Source: Sipunculus nudus
Lineage: Eukaryota > Annelida > Sipuncula > Golfingiida > Sipunculidae
DNA length: 64,000 nucleotides
Direction: 5' to 3'
Assembly: GCA_026874595.1 (NCBI GenBank)
Contig: CM049309.1
Coordinates: 70,106,926 to 70,170,925 of the forward strand
Shown here: in pieces, positions 35,922 through 44,126 of the stretch
Numbering within the stretch: the first letter of the stretch is position 1
Layout: each line of letters starts with the position of its first letter
Notes under the pieces: generated by a model
Told to the model about the DNA's origin: nothing
Seen by the model: the letters and a program-made list of their open reading frames with translations, nothing else
The model's database searches: none
Translations under genes and position numbers: made by a program

Positions 35922-36868
35922 GTCATGTCTGTGTTTTTATTAATCAAAATTTGTCATGTATATTTCAATTATACAACATTAATTTGAGTTAATAGTCCAG
36001 CAATTTTAATTATATCAAAAAATATTTTATACATGATAAAATCACTGTTGGGCAAGCTTGAATATATTCTGCATGTAAACCTTTAAGCTTTATTAGCACC
36101 AGCAGACTGATTTTTATTATAAAATAGACTCATATAAAAGTTGTTGTTTGCTAGAGACGTCCAGCATATAGAACCAATAAGTGTAGAATACAATATTCTA
36201 AACCCAATAATCTGAAAATTAATAATGACAAATGATTTTCACTTAAAGTGGAAAAATACTGTTTAACTATTTCCACTTTGTTTTTCCTCAAAAATGATAC
36301 AATGTCTATATAATTTGTGCATTGATGTTTCAAGTAAATGGAAAACTTTACTGAATTAAATTTTTTTACAGGGAATGTTTTTGTTGGTCACAAATGACCA
36401 TATACTCTTCCTAACCTTACTTTAATGAAAAGCTGGAATAATAGTCAGAAAGTGTGACAATGCTATCTCTTGGGAAGAGAGCAGAAGACAATAAATAATT
36501 ATCCTTGAAACTTCAGCAGCCATGTCTAGTGAACTGAAATAACCATATCCTGATTGGCTGCAAAAGCTAAGTTCATGTCTGGAGTACTGAATTTACCATA
36601 TCATGAATTTATGCTGACCCAAGTGCACTGGCAATTAGGGTACAAATGGAGAGTTAGACTTGGAATGTTAGAAACTTCTGTGACATAATTAAATCATACA
36701 TGATACATGAAATTATAATATATATTATTTATTACTATGGTTTAAGGCAAATGATGTAGTACATACTCATTTCTGTCAGCAGCTGCCTGTGTTCCACCAT
36801 CGCCCGCGTGGTGGCGCTAGTTGTATCTTCAGGGACACGGGTATCTTCCAGTGATCCCCGCAAATGCC
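7576..36868 (-). CDS. Dystrobrevin gene, seven internal exons (partial at both ends)
   Basis: Joining 36868-36767, 30037-29957, 29038-28825, 28467-28382, 26560-26409, 10474-10366 and 7742-7576 on the minus strand gives one uninterrupted frame of 303 codons; all visible splice borders are GT..AG. The product matches the N-terminal half of dystrobrevin: a conserved segment with [25 protein letters not shown], two EF-hand-like regions and a ZZ zinc finger. In the family, dystrobrevin is a cytoplasmic member of the dystrophin-glycoprotein complex that binds dystrophin and syntrophin beneath the plasma membrane. The ZZ finger ends [13 protein letters not shown], as in dystrobrevins rather than dystrophin. 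The syntrophin-binding region and coiled coils are not visible and should lie beyond position 1. The first exon(s) lie above 36868. No stop codon, frameshift or degraded splice site was seen, so the gene looks functional. An invertebrate dystrobrevin (Dyb/DTNA-DTNB class) is much more likely than dystrophin or utrophin. Confidence 0.95.
7743..10365 (-). other. Dystrobrevin intron between exons f and g
   Basis: 2.6 kb of AT-rich sequence with donor GTGAGT at 10365 and acceptor TTTGCAG at 7743. I see no further exon, RNA gene or strong repeat in it. Confidence 0.8.
10366..10474 (-). CDS. Dystrobrevin exon f
   Basis: This 109-bp exon lies between acceptor TTAATTTCAG and donor GTGAGT. It encodes 36 codons, [20 protein letters not shown] followed by [16 protein letters not shown], plus one base (G) that becomes Val with the next exon. 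It corresponds to the conserved dystrobrevin block FLxxLMSDPxPQCLVWLPLLHR just before the ZZ finger. It joins in phase 0 to the preceding exon's ...SCFDG. No recognisable start exists here, so it is purely internal. Confidence 0.96.
10625..11042 (+). repeat. Minisatellite, about six units of 74 bp
   Basis: The motif GTGTACCAGGATATAA followed by ACATTTTTCAAGAAGAACAC recurs near 10631, 10691, 10766, 10841, 10915 and 10989. Spacing is 73-75 bp except for a shortened first unit (about 62 bp). It lies about 150 bp upstream (in gene sense) of the acceptor of exon f. Confidence 0.9.
20970..22412 (+). mobile_element. Family A element, copy 1: hairpin ends, four-unit 275-bp tandem core
   Basis: The 5' end is AACTAGA, then hairpin GTAGTCG/CGACTAC at 20983-21001, then sub-terminal TGTATCCGCC at 21003-21012. 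The 3' end is a hairpin GTATCCGC..GCGGATAC at 22379-22408 that contains GGCGGATACA, the exact inverse of the 5' motif. The core repeats with starts at 21231, 21509, 21780 and 22058 (278, 271, 278 bp). Each unit has two halves that each begin around the palindrome GGTGGCGCCACC. No transposase or helicase is encoded. Unit lengths are not multiples of three and stops occur, so the GGAT-containing small ORFs are by-products. It resembles non-autonomous Helentron/HINE or 'pearl' type elements; class assignment is inference. Confidence 0.8.
23180..23465 (+). repeat. Dispersed repeat block, paired with 45690-45990
   Basis: From GGTGGCGCCACC onward (GAACTGACAAAACTAGTCAT, GGTCAATATTCAAG, TCGCAGTGAC.TAATTTCAGG) it aligns through about 280 bp with 45690-45990, with scattered differences. 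It is part of the composite repeat cluster and not a gene. Confidence 0.8.
23545..23895 (+). repeat. Three tandem ~130-bp units carrying the GGTGGCACCACC motif
   Basis: Units at about 23551, 23679 and 23812 share GGTGGCACCACCAGTCTTGT, then ATAC(A/G)ACAAAGCTAT, then a sequence ending near ATATCAAA. They match the half-unit of family A (palindrome, then GTATGATAAAGAGCTATG), so they are a diverged relative of the same satellite module. Confidence 0.75.
24150..24212 (+). repeat. Short tandem repeat, 3 x ~22 bp
   Basis: CCCATGAGGTGATCACATG recurs three times with small changes at about 22-bp spacing. It sits in a wider region (23900-24310) where GCACTGAGTGAACTCTTGACC-like strings recur irregularly. 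Confidence 0.7.
24440..25912 (+). repeat. Degenerate tandem repeat with GACGGACAATG tail
   Basis: Related units recur around (G)GCCAAAAATCA at about 24477, 24950, 25415 and 25610. The clearest pair is 24925-25180 against 25600-25880, sharing GAGAAGATTTTTAAAG and GTTTTCAA.ATAGTATGGGTTAA. It ends with GACGACGGACAATGCTACAC and AAGCTCACATG, which looks like a decayed version of the 3' hairpin tail seen in other families here. No coding potential. Confidence 0.7.
25928..25943 (+). repeat. Poly-C run (16 nt)
   Basis: Uninterrupted C tract directly after the tail of the degenerate repeat. Confidence 0.95.
26004..26038 (+). repeat. (TA)n microsatellite
   Basis: Perfect TA dinucleotide tract of about 35 nt. 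Confidence 0.97.
26409..26560 (-). CDS. Dystrobrevin exon e: second EF-hand-like region
   Basis: This 152-bp exon lies between acceptor TGATGTTTCAG and donor GTAAGT. It begins with AT, completing Tyr, then encodes 50 codons: [20 protein letters not shown] continuing into [20 protein letters not shown] and ending AVRSCFDG in phase 0. The [19 protein letters not shown] block is diagnostic for dystrobrevin. The downstream intron (26408-10475, about 15.9 kb) is the longest complete intron in the window and holds the largest repeat cluster. Confidence 0.97.
26561..28381 (-). other. Dystrobrevin intron between exons d and e
   Basis: Donor GTAGGT at 28381 and acceptor TTTCAG ending at 26561. About two thirds of the intron is the TA-flanked inverted-repeat element 27143-28360. 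Three copies of a CTCCTGTCAGATTGTTTGAC-like string lie at about 27465, 27538 and 27714 inside it. Confidence 0.8.
27143..28360. mobile_element. TA-flanked terminal-inverted-repeat DNA transposon remnant (~1.2 kb)
   Basis: The left end CAGTCATCTCTGCCTATTAG and the reverse complement of the right end, CAGTTGATTCCGCTTAATAG, match at about 16 of 23 positions. Both are flanked by TA, the duplication expected for Tc1/mariner/pogo-type elements. No transposase motif is visible in its ORFs, so it is a non-autonomous or decayed copy. Its right end lies about 20 nt inside the intron from the donor of exon d. Confidence 0.6.
28382..28467 (-). CDS. Dystrobrevin exon d
   Basis: This 86-bp exon lies between acceptor CTATCTTCCAG and donor GTAGGT. 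The frame is T + 28 codons + T and reads [20 protein letters not shown] then GKLMDKLR, with a split Ile before and a split Tyr after. The equivalent family segment is the linker where EF-hand region 1 joins region 2 (xxLATLCxGKxxDKLRY). An open +1 frame through this exon is spurious. Intron 3 upstream is only 357 bp. The downstream intron starts with a donor about 20 nt from the end of a TA-flanked inverted-repeat element. Confidence 0.95.
28468..28824 (-). other. Dystrobrevin 357-bp intron between exons c and d
   Basis: Compact intron, donor GTGAGT and acceptor TTCCAG, ordinary AT-rich sequence with a T run at about 28792-28802; nothing else seen. Confidence 0.9.
28825..29038 (-). CDS. Dystrobrevin exon c: first EF-hand-like region
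   Basis: This 214-bp exon lies between acceptor TTTGTTTCAG and donor GTGAGT. It begins with TA, closing the Leu codon of the preceding exon, then encodes 70 residues beginning [18 protein letters not shown] and ending with [11 protein letters not shown], followed by two bases (AT) that make Ile with the next exon. The helices match the EF-hand_2-type domain of dystrobrevin and dystrophin. This family domain is degenerate for calcium binding and acts structurally together with the ZZ finger. Confidence 0.97.
29039..29956 (-). other. Dystrobrevin 918-bp intron between exons b and c
   Basis: Donor GTAAGT at 29956 and acceptor TTTGTTTCAG. No repeat, RNA gene or additional exon recognised. Confidence 0.9.
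29957..30037 (-). CDS. Dystrobrevin exon b
   Basis: This 81-bp exon lies between acceptor TTCTTTGTAG and donor GTAAGT. It starts with GA, which completes Arg, then reads [20 protein letters not shown] and IQKRTN; the final T starts a Leu codon completed in the next exon. This is the highly conserved [10 protein letters not shown] block that opens the first EF-hand-like region of dystrobrevins and dystrophins. Phases match both neighbours exactly. Intron lengths on either side are about 6.7 kb (upstream) and 918 bp (downstream). Confidence 0.96.
30438..31759. mobile_element. TA-flanked Tc1/mariner-pogo-like non-autonomous element (1.32 kb)
   Basis: The left end is TA|CAGTGAAACCTGTCTAA and the right end reads, on the other strand, TA|CAGTGAAAACTGGTCTAA. 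Inner sequences such as GTCCTTAATAGTGTGGTGTCC on the left echo GTCCGCCTAAGTGAGGTATC on the right. The CAGTGNAAnCTGTCTAA..GACA ends and TA duplication are typical of pogo/Tigger-like transposons. Internal ORFs are short (up to 90 codons) with no catalytic DDE/DDD pattern seen, so it is a MITE-like or deleted copy. Confidence 0.75.
32880..33113 (-). mobile_element. Family D element, copy 1 (minus orientation)
   Basis: Read on the minus strand from 33113: AACTGGACATCT, hairpin GCATTC..GAATGC (33101-33086), then sub-terminal GCCTCTGCC. The segment ATTCACAAATGTACAGTCAT and GATTAGGGACTCCC-like text align with 55648-55798. The far end is not sharply defined. Confidence 0.6.
33950..34797 (+). mobile_element. 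Family A-like element with ~327-bp tandem units and 3' hairpin
   Basis: GGTGGTGCCACCTGTC occurs at 33958 and 34129, with a weaker copy at 34452. The stretch ATAATGCTCACAGTACTGT recurs at about 34059 and 34387, giving a period near 327 bp. The 3' end is a hairpin at 34768-34792 (GTATCCC..GGGATAC) followed by AATTA, very like the family A end (GTATCCGC..GCGGATACAAT). The 5' terminus was not located. It contains AAGGTCAAGGTCA at 34593-34605. Confidence 0.65.
35776..35826 (+). repeat. (AT)n microsatellite
   Basis: About 50 nt of uninterrupted AT dinucleotides. Confidence 0.97.
35878..35921 (+). repeat. (TA)n microsatellite, interrupted
   Basis: TA tract with one TTTA interruption, about 50 bp after the preceding AT tract. 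Confidence 0.95.
36767..36868 (-). CDS. Dystrobrevin exon a: N-terminus with conserved Met
   Basis: The 102-bp exon follows a pyrimidine-rich acceptor ending TTTCAG and is followed by donor GTATGT. It reads 33 full codons and leaves one base (A) that makes Arg with the next exon. The conserved dystrobrevin start [12 protein letters not shown] is present, with its ATG at 36800-36798. The frame stays open upstream of that Met for 22 codons ([20 protein letters not shown]...) to the acceptor, so this part may be translated from an upstream exon, like the short extension before the MAERRQ-type Met in vertebrate alpha-dystrobrevin, or it may be 5' UTR with initiation at 36800. No upstream partner exon was identified. 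The acceptor phase is 1 (two bases, GG, precede the first complete codon). Confidence 0.9.
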
Positions 36869-37506
36869 CTGAAACCAAAGATGACAAAAGTTAGAATAAC
36901 TAGCAATTAACACAATGGATGATATACATTATGAAGCCCCTCTTAACATTTTGACATTTATACATAACCAAGCAGTGATATAGTATGACTTCAACATCAT
37001 CTGAGTCTGAATGCAACTGTCAGAAGTTGAGGTCACTGTCAAAGTCTGAGTCCTTGAAGTCTGAGTCTGAGTCCACCTCTTTCCAGTCTGAGTTGCTGGG
37101 AACTTGAGTCCATGTCCAAGCCTAAGATTGCAAATCACATCTTAAAAATAAATTTAAAATGGAAATTTGACTAGTCTGGGTCCAGACTAATCCTACATCA
37201 TTGTAACCAAAAATACCCCCACAAGCATTAGGGGGCCTTGCATTCAAGTGACCTAATGGCTTTAATAGAGGTGGTTTTGTTTTGAGACATGTTTGCTGTT
37301 TGTTGGTTTGTTAATAATTTTACATAACAACTACCCAACTGAGATTTAGGTGTATTCCATTAAAGTTTAGTGCATATCCAAAATAAAGGGGACTGTTTTG
37401 CCTTGGCAGAGGTTTGTGCTCCATTGAGTGTCATTTTACGTGTGTATGGTCTTCAATACAAGTGTTTGAAAACAAAGCAACTGAAATTATATGTGCTGAC
37501 AAACTA

Positions 37507-37851
37507 TTGGACAAACTGAAATATGTTGATGAACAAATGGAGAAACGAAAACATGTTCATGCACTTATGGACAAACTGAAATATGTTCATGAACATATGG
37601 ACAAAATGAAATATGTTTATGAACAAATGGACAAACTGAAACATGTTCATGCACTAATGGACAAACTGCATGACATATGTTCATGAACAAATGGACAAAC
37701 TGAAATATGTTTATGAACAAATGGACTAACTGAAATATGTTCATGAATTAATGGACAAATTGAAATATACTCATTATTTAAAGGACAAACTGAAATATGT
37801 TCATGAACTAATGGACAAACTGAAATATGTTCACGAACTAATGGACACTCC
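37507..37851 (+). repeat. Minisatellite, 11 units of 30 bp
   Basis: Unit ATGGACAAACTGAAATATGT then TCATGAACAA. Units start at 37507 and every 30 bp, except unit six (37657-37690), which carries a 4-bp insertion. Because 30 is divisible by three, both strands are open: plus gives repeats of MDKLKYVHEQ and minus gives repeats of VCPLVHEHIS (part of a 141-codon ORF at 37647-38072). The insertion breaks the plus frame and no start, splice or family signal supports translation. Confidence 0.95.
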
Positions 37852-38329
37852 TCATCAGCACAGATTGACAGGAAACTGCAACACGTAATCTCTCGGATTA
37901 GTATTCCTGGGACAAGACAAAAAGATGCTGACATGAATATATCAACAACATATACTGTAACAAAGCTCCCTGTCCTCCCTGTTGAGTAACATGGACCCCC
38001 CAAGATTTGACACGTGTCTATGGTTTGTCTGATATTGACAGGGGATGGGCTGCCTAATTTGTGATCAAACATGAATGATGGTCCGCAGGGGAGTCATGAA
38101 ATACTGTTGGCTGCACCAGCTCCTGAAGGATGAGGGGTGCAGTGCTGCTTTGATGCTGTCAGATCCCTGTGATCTGGCAGCCATGGATGTCTGTCAGTCC
38201 AGTCAATGAGGATCATAACCTGACCTTGGGTCACAGGGGTAACCTTGAATCACTGGAGATTTGTTACGTGTGTATCACCGGGTAGTAACAGTTACTCTTC
38301 ATTTTTTAACACCCATCTTCAGTGCCATA

Positions 38330-38960
38330 ATCATACTGAGTATGGAGACATACATTCATACATGGATCGATCGATATATTTATACTAGGCATCAACACAC
38401 CAAAAGATCTATTATAGATATATAATGAAATCCCACTCCATGTAGGTATTCCTAACTGTTAATATACAGTTTTTTTTCCACCATTCTAAAGTGATAATCA
38501 CAAGTAAGTATATAACATTCATACAGGTACTGCATGATATTTATATATCAGGCATCAAGGCACCAAAATATGTGGTTTGAATATGTTATAAAATCCTGCT
38601 GTATTCAGGTAGTGCTAACTGTTAACACATGTTACAATACATTTCTGCCCACCCAGTCTTAGTGATAATTATATTAAGTATGTAGACATAACATTCACAG
38701 AAGGACTGATAATAATGTATCAGAGTGTACGGACACCAGGAGATATATGTAATATAGATATGTAATGGAATCCTACTACTTCATGTATATATCTGTAACC
38801 ATTATTGTTCATTTCTGCCCACCCACTGTGAGCAGACATAACATTCATTAAGTGGACCTGTATTAATTTACAAAGCATAAAGACATCAAAAGACATATTT
38901 AATATAAACATGTAATAAAATCCTTCTTTGCTGTCACTCCCAATCTGTGGTATCACTTCA
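38330..38960 (+). repeat. Degenerate tandem repeat, about four units of ~170 bp
   Basis: Recurring elements are AACATTCAT, TATCAGGCATCAA..CACCAAAA, TAATAAAATCCTxCT and TTTCTGCCCACCC. They recur in the same order near 38330, 38495, 38665 and 38830 with considerable divergence. Confidence 0.7.
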
Positions 38961-39111
38961 GTTAGAACTTTTGTCCAGTTACTTCAGTTCCTGAAATTGC
39001 AGTTGTATTACATGTTAATATTTTTTCTTCTACTTTTAAAGGTTAGTGATACATCCAGCAGGTGGCTCTGCCTACTAAATGAGGATAAAGATAAACATAC
39101 AATGTTTTATT

Positions 39112-39123
39112 CCCCCCCCCCCC
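39112..39123 (+). repeat. Poly-C run (12 nt)
   Basis: Uninterrupted C tract followed by ACCCC. Confidence 0.9.
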
Positions 39124-39224
39124 ACCCCTTTTAGGATTTGTGAGTAAATGATATGAATCTTACCATTATGTCATTTAGGCATAAGCATGAACCAGTGAGG
39201 TTGAGTTGAAAATTCTTTATTTAA

Positions 39225-39290
39225 GCCTCTTATGTGGCTTGAACTGGGTACCTTCAGACAGTGTGTATAAACCACTGAGCTGTGTCAGTG
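39225..39290 (-). mobile_element. tRNA-like remnant (SINE head)
   Basis: Read on the minus strand it gives ACACAGCTCAGTGGTTTATA, an A-box-like segment, then a CACTGTCTGAAGGT loop region and CCCAGTTCAAGCC, which resembles a B box. Spacing is about that of a tRNA. Stems do not pair well enough for a working tRNA, so a tRNA-derived SINE or pseudogene is the best reading. Confidence 0.45.
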
Positions 39291-40055
39291 TTTTTGTATA
39301 GTTTATGAATTGAACTGCACTGAAAAACTTACACATGCTTCTTTAATGATAACTTTTCTTTATATAAATATTTTCCGTGGCCAACTGCTATACTCCTTAG
39401 ATATGGTGGTCACTCTACATCTGCCTCTAACTCATTCCTTTTAACCACTACTTGCTGCAGCAGGGTTTTCCGATATAAGAATCTAAAGACCACTGAGAGT
39501 GGGGTATCACACTGCATATCTAAGCTGATAATCCACAGTACCCTTCTATCTTTGATCTGAACAATCTTGGCTGTGCTCCATCTCAATCCTAGTGGCTAAT
39601 ATCGGAAAACACTCACCTGGGCCGACTTCAAAATTCCTTGATACCTCAACTACATATTACCAAACCTATGATGTGAATCTAGAGATATTAGCCATGGTTA
39701 CACTTATGACCCACTGCATGCCAGTTTTATATTTTCCTGCATGGTATTTAATTATAGACAACTAGCAACTGTCACTGTGGTTTAGTATATTAGTTCCACA
39801 TCCTACTATAATTTGAGGGTTTGGGAGTGGTCCAAAAAGTGTTATTCTGCTTTGAACTTAAACTAAACCCTGGCCACCAAACTCTCTGCACAGAGAGGTT
39901 CTCACCTGGGCACTGTCCTTGAGGTATTTTTGTGTGATATCACTGTGTACATATTGAACCCTGATCGTTTTATTTCTCCAAGTTTCTGCTGTTTGCAATA
40001 ACAGATTTGTCTGTGTGTTAGCATTGTGAGTTCGATTATCAGATATCTATATAAT

Positions 40056-40076
40056 TTATTATTATTATTATTATTA
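40056..40076 (+). repeat. (TTA)n microsatellite
   Basis: Seven ATT/TTA triplets in a row. Confidence 0.9.
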
Positions 40077-41312
40077 AAATGTCATTATAATAACCATCAT
40101 AATTCTAAAAATAATTCTTCTTTTTTTAACTTCTTATTATTATTATATTGTCATGAAGCAAAACAATTCAAAGTTAAAAGCAGTCACTTTGTCTTATTGA
40201 TCATGATACAGTGTCACAAGTCTAGCTGTTACAAGTCTAGCTATTTTCAGTCTATACAGCTCCGTCTTCCCACACTAATCAACAAGTAGCGGGTGTCTTG
40301 TTCTCTGCGTTGTCACAAACAACACGAAATATCATTGTTCACTATGTTTCTTTTAGTTTTACCATGCTTTGTGCTGTATCAGGACTGTCCTTCATTGCAG
40401 CTGCCAGCCCCCATAATAAATATATGTCCTGACAAAGAGCCAGAAAATGTGAACCCAAGGACAGCTACAAAGGTCATGTCTGGCGTAATCAGATCTAAAT
40501 ATGCCAGCTTTTGTGGCAGTGTTGTCAGGGAATGCTGTATCCTGTGATGTAATGATGAATATTGTTTGGTTTGCTAATTCATTTGATCTTAGCTGAAATG
40601 AAGAAAATTTGTAGTAACACCTTACATTTAGTGAACTGGTATTTTCTGTTGCTGCCATATACAGGCCAGGCTAAGCTACGGCCCCTTAGTAGAACAGACC
40701 ATATATCCTATCAAAAGGCCAGCTTAAATTTACTTGACTGGGTGTAATGTATACTAAGCTCAGGTGATATTTAGAATTAAACCAAAAAAAATATATTTTT
40801 TAGCTTTAATTATCACATTTTAAAAATTCTTAAAAATTCTTAAAACTGCAATGAAAGACCAACCACCGACATCCCATATGTCATGTGTAACAGTTTTTAC
40901 TGACAAATAAAAGTTTCATTGTCTTCTGCGCAATAATGTAGGAGTGATCTTATAACTGGGGAACTTCCGATTTCCTCTCAGATACTGATGCCTGCAGGAC
41001 TTCTCAATTGACTGCGTAGGTGGATAAATAATGCTTTTCTGTGAATAAACATAATGCCCAGAAGGCATAACATAACATGGAGCCAAATAAGCCAATCACA
41101 CAAAAAGTCATGAATAAAAACTCCTTTGGCAAGTCTGTTCATCATGGGTGGATCAGGGGTGAATGAGACTACACCAGTGGTATAATGAAATTGGTTTATC
41201 TGGTTAACTGGGGAATGGTAATATATCAAAATGAGAATCATATTGTCTAATTTATTTACAAGAAGGGTTTTCTGTGAAACTGATTTCAGGATATAAATCC
41301 ATAAGCAAATAA

Positions 41313-42005
41313 AACTAGGGACCCATGGGTCATCCATAAACTATTTTGTGAATTGATGGACCCTGTGATCTTGACCTTTGACCTAGTGACCCCAATATCA
41401 AAAGGAAATTCCCCTATTGGCAGGTGTAGCATATGTGGAAGATGGAAGGTTTGTGATGAAGTTTGGCTTAAAATGCATCCATATCTTTCTTAAATAGTGG
41501 GTCCTGTGACTTTGACCTTAGATCTCATGACCCAGGGAATAAACACTGTTCTTACTTTAGTGGGGGGCAACATAGAAGTCAAGTTTGAAACCAATATGTC
41601 AATCCAAACTGGAGTTATCATCTCGAAACAAATATGTGGACAGATGGCCACTGTGACCTTGACTTTGTGACCCCAAAAATCAATCTGGTTCTTCCCCTAT
41701 TGGCTGCAGGTCAGCTATATATGCAAGATGGAAGGTTTGGGATGAAAGGTTTGGATTAAAATGCATCCACAGTCTTTCTAAATAAGTGGGTCCTGTGACC
41801 TTGACCTCATGAGCCCATGAACTTATGAGTTCTTGCATAAAAGACTGGCTATTTATGTCATGTTTGAAATCCATGTATGTCAATCCTAACTGGAGTTATC
41901 ATCAGGAAACAATTCTGACAAACATACAGAAAGACAAAGAGACAGACAGATGGACAGGAAGATTAATACAGAGCATCCCCTTATTCAAGAGGGGGCCTGA
42001 TAAAA
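41313..42005 (+). mobile_element. Family E element: TGACCT-rich two-unit repeat with hairpin ends
   Basis: It starts AACTAGGGACCCATGGGTCA (perfect palindrome GACCCATGGGTC at 41320-41331). Two tandem units of about 290 bp follow, each with CCTGTGA(C)..TTGACCTTTGACCT(A) and a GATGGAAGGTTTG.GATGAA block. It then has a GACAGACAGATGGACAGG stretch and ends with a CCCC..GGGG hairpin at 41977-41994. It is the uninterrupted relative of the repeat at 20545-23060. No protein is encoded. Confidence 0.75.
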
Positions 42006-42087
42006 CACAAGGTCAAAGGACATAGATGAAACTTAAGTTGCAAATCTGATAGTTTCAAAATAAAGGAAAAAATACATCAAAAATAGA

Positions 42088-43998
42088 AACAAGGGACCTA
42101 TGGGTCACTGTGCTCAGCTGACGTTAACCTTGAAGGTAAAAATCTAAAATAATATCAAATGGAGATAAAAGTGTAAGAGGAAGAGGTAATAAAGGCCATG
42201 GTTGGTTTATATGATTGGTTTGTATTGATGAGCAAGAAATTGTTGCAAATAATATTTTGTGACCTGACCATGTGTTTCCTAATGTTGAAACTGAAGCATG
42301 TGAGCAGTTTGTGAACAAATGATCTGTACAATTACCATGATCATTAGTTGGCTTTTCGATTAACTGTTGACATTTCAGTAGTTTACACATTTGTTCAATC
42401 AAATCTTTTTTTTGTATAATATATATTATTAAATATATGTTTTTTTTATGAAATGTATACAGTTGAAATATAACTAATTAACAACATAAAACATGGCAAA
42501 CAAAGCCTGATCTCAAATTCTGCTGATGCAGGAAAATAATGAACAAATGTTTGAAATAAATCCTCATTTTTTTATCACATCAATTTTTTTTAAATTTAAG
42601 TTTATATTTCTATACATTTTCAATACAACATATATATCTGAATATAAAAGTTTATTCATAATTCTCAATTGCATCATCATAAATCTCAATCTTGTCAGAT
42701 AACACCACATCATGTATACAAATGTTTATTTATTTTTTACCACAAAAGTATATCTTTTAAATCTGCAAAACAATAAAAATCTTAAAAAAAAATAATTGAT
42801 TAAGATTTCACAATTTTTAATTGTGTCTTTATTTATCCATAATGTGCTTCATATTTTATCATAATTTAAGCATACTGATGGGTTCCATTATGATTGGTAA
42901 AATCATTTAAAAGAAAAATGATTTCTTTAAAAATGCTACATTACACAACATTGCATCTTCTGGATTACACCTTGAATTACTTTTTCAAGGAAAGTTTTTG
43001 CATATCAGAGTGGAAACAGCATTACAATTAAGGAGATACAGTGAAAACAATAACAATACTGCATAACACTTGGTGGGTTGGGTTTGCGGGGGGGGGGGGG
43101 GGGGGTTATTGGGGGGGGGGGGGGGGTTATTGGGGTGGTGATATGAGAGTAACTGTACACCTGTCACAGCAGAGGATCTCCCCCAGTGACTGTAACAAAT
43201 CAGAAACCCTGGCATAGCTGGGGTGGGACCCTGCATCTGTAATCTGTAAACAAAGCAAATGACTACAATAGAGCCTCAAGAAAAAAATCATTTACTAGCT
43301 TAATTTTCAAGCTTTTACTTCCAAATTTCAGATTTAAACAAATTAAATATTTATGTTAACATGCTGTGAAAATTAAATCAATGGTACTTACAGGAAAAAT
43401 ACGTGCCATGGTCAAAGTTGGGCAAAATTTAAGGTACTGATTTTATTTTTATGCTAATTACTTACAAAATTTACAAAATTCAGATCTAATTTTGGGTAAA
43501 CAATTGATTCTTAATTAAACATAGTTATATACTTGGGAAAACAGACTCTAGTTTCAAAATTTTTCATGTTAAGTGAGTAAATATTTTTCCTGATTTTTTA
43601 CAAAGTCCATTATGTTTGGGCCCATAACTTAAAGAATTTATACTTAACAGACTTAATTTCTGGCATGTACATAGGAACTATATAGAAGAATATTTATGGT
43701 AAATATGAGGAAAAACAGATGAGTGGTTTTGATATTAGGCAGTCCTGAAGTGTGAAAATAGGATTTTAATAAAAAATTGAGGTTTTTCCTTAATTTCTCA
43801 AAGGAACAAAGTCGCAAAGACCCAGTTTTCGGCTTGGTAGGAGATCTTGGGGACATCTAACATTATGCAGAATTTTGGATTCCTAGGTCTTACGGTTTCA
43901 AAACGTGCCACATCTACGGACGGACGGACAGACGGACGGACGACGGACAATGGACCACGACTATAGCTCAGATGACTTATAGTCAGCTGAGCTAAAAA
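42088..43998 (+). repeat. Family C repeat with 5' start motif and 3' hairpin
   Basis: It starts AACAAGGGACCTATGGGTCA at 42088 with sub-terminal GCTCAGCTGA at 42112-42121. From about 43255 it aligns with 5740-6479, and it ends in the hairpin at 43965-43993 that contains TCAGCTGAGC, the inverse of the 5' motif. The middle (42123-43250) is AT-rich sequence with no counterpart in the other copies and includes the G runs, so it could be an insertion or the two ends may belong to different copies. Confidence 0.6.
43088..43126 (+). repeat. Two long G runs separated by TTATT
   Basis: 18 G, TTATT, 16 G, followed by TTATTGGGG. The repeated spacer suggests local duplication. Confidence 0.95.
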
Positions 43999-44126
43999 TA
44001 CAGGTGGCACCACCAGTCTTCAGGAACTGAAGAAATCAATCATATATAATAAACATACTGGGTCTCAGGACACAGCTGAGAAATTGACACAACCCCTGCC
44101 ATTTGATGGTCTCAAAAACATAAAAA

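Larger units (their letters stand above)
30038..36766 (-). other. Dystrobrevin 6.7-kb intron between exons a and b
   Basis: Donor GTATGT at 36766 and acceptor TTTGTAG. It contains an inverted-repeat transposon (30438-31759), a minus-oriented family D copy (about 32880-33113), a tandem repeat of family A type (33950-34797) and two AT microsatellites. The remaining sequence shows no exon. Confidence 0.8.

Noticed and set aside
37647-38072. 141-codon minus-strand ORF
   Set aside because: Half of it is the 30-bp minisatellite read backwards, and the rest shows no recognisable domain or splice context.
39225-39290. Functional tRNA gene
   Set aside because: A- and B-box-like strings exist, but the acceptor and other stems do not pair, so it is listed as a SINE-like remnant.
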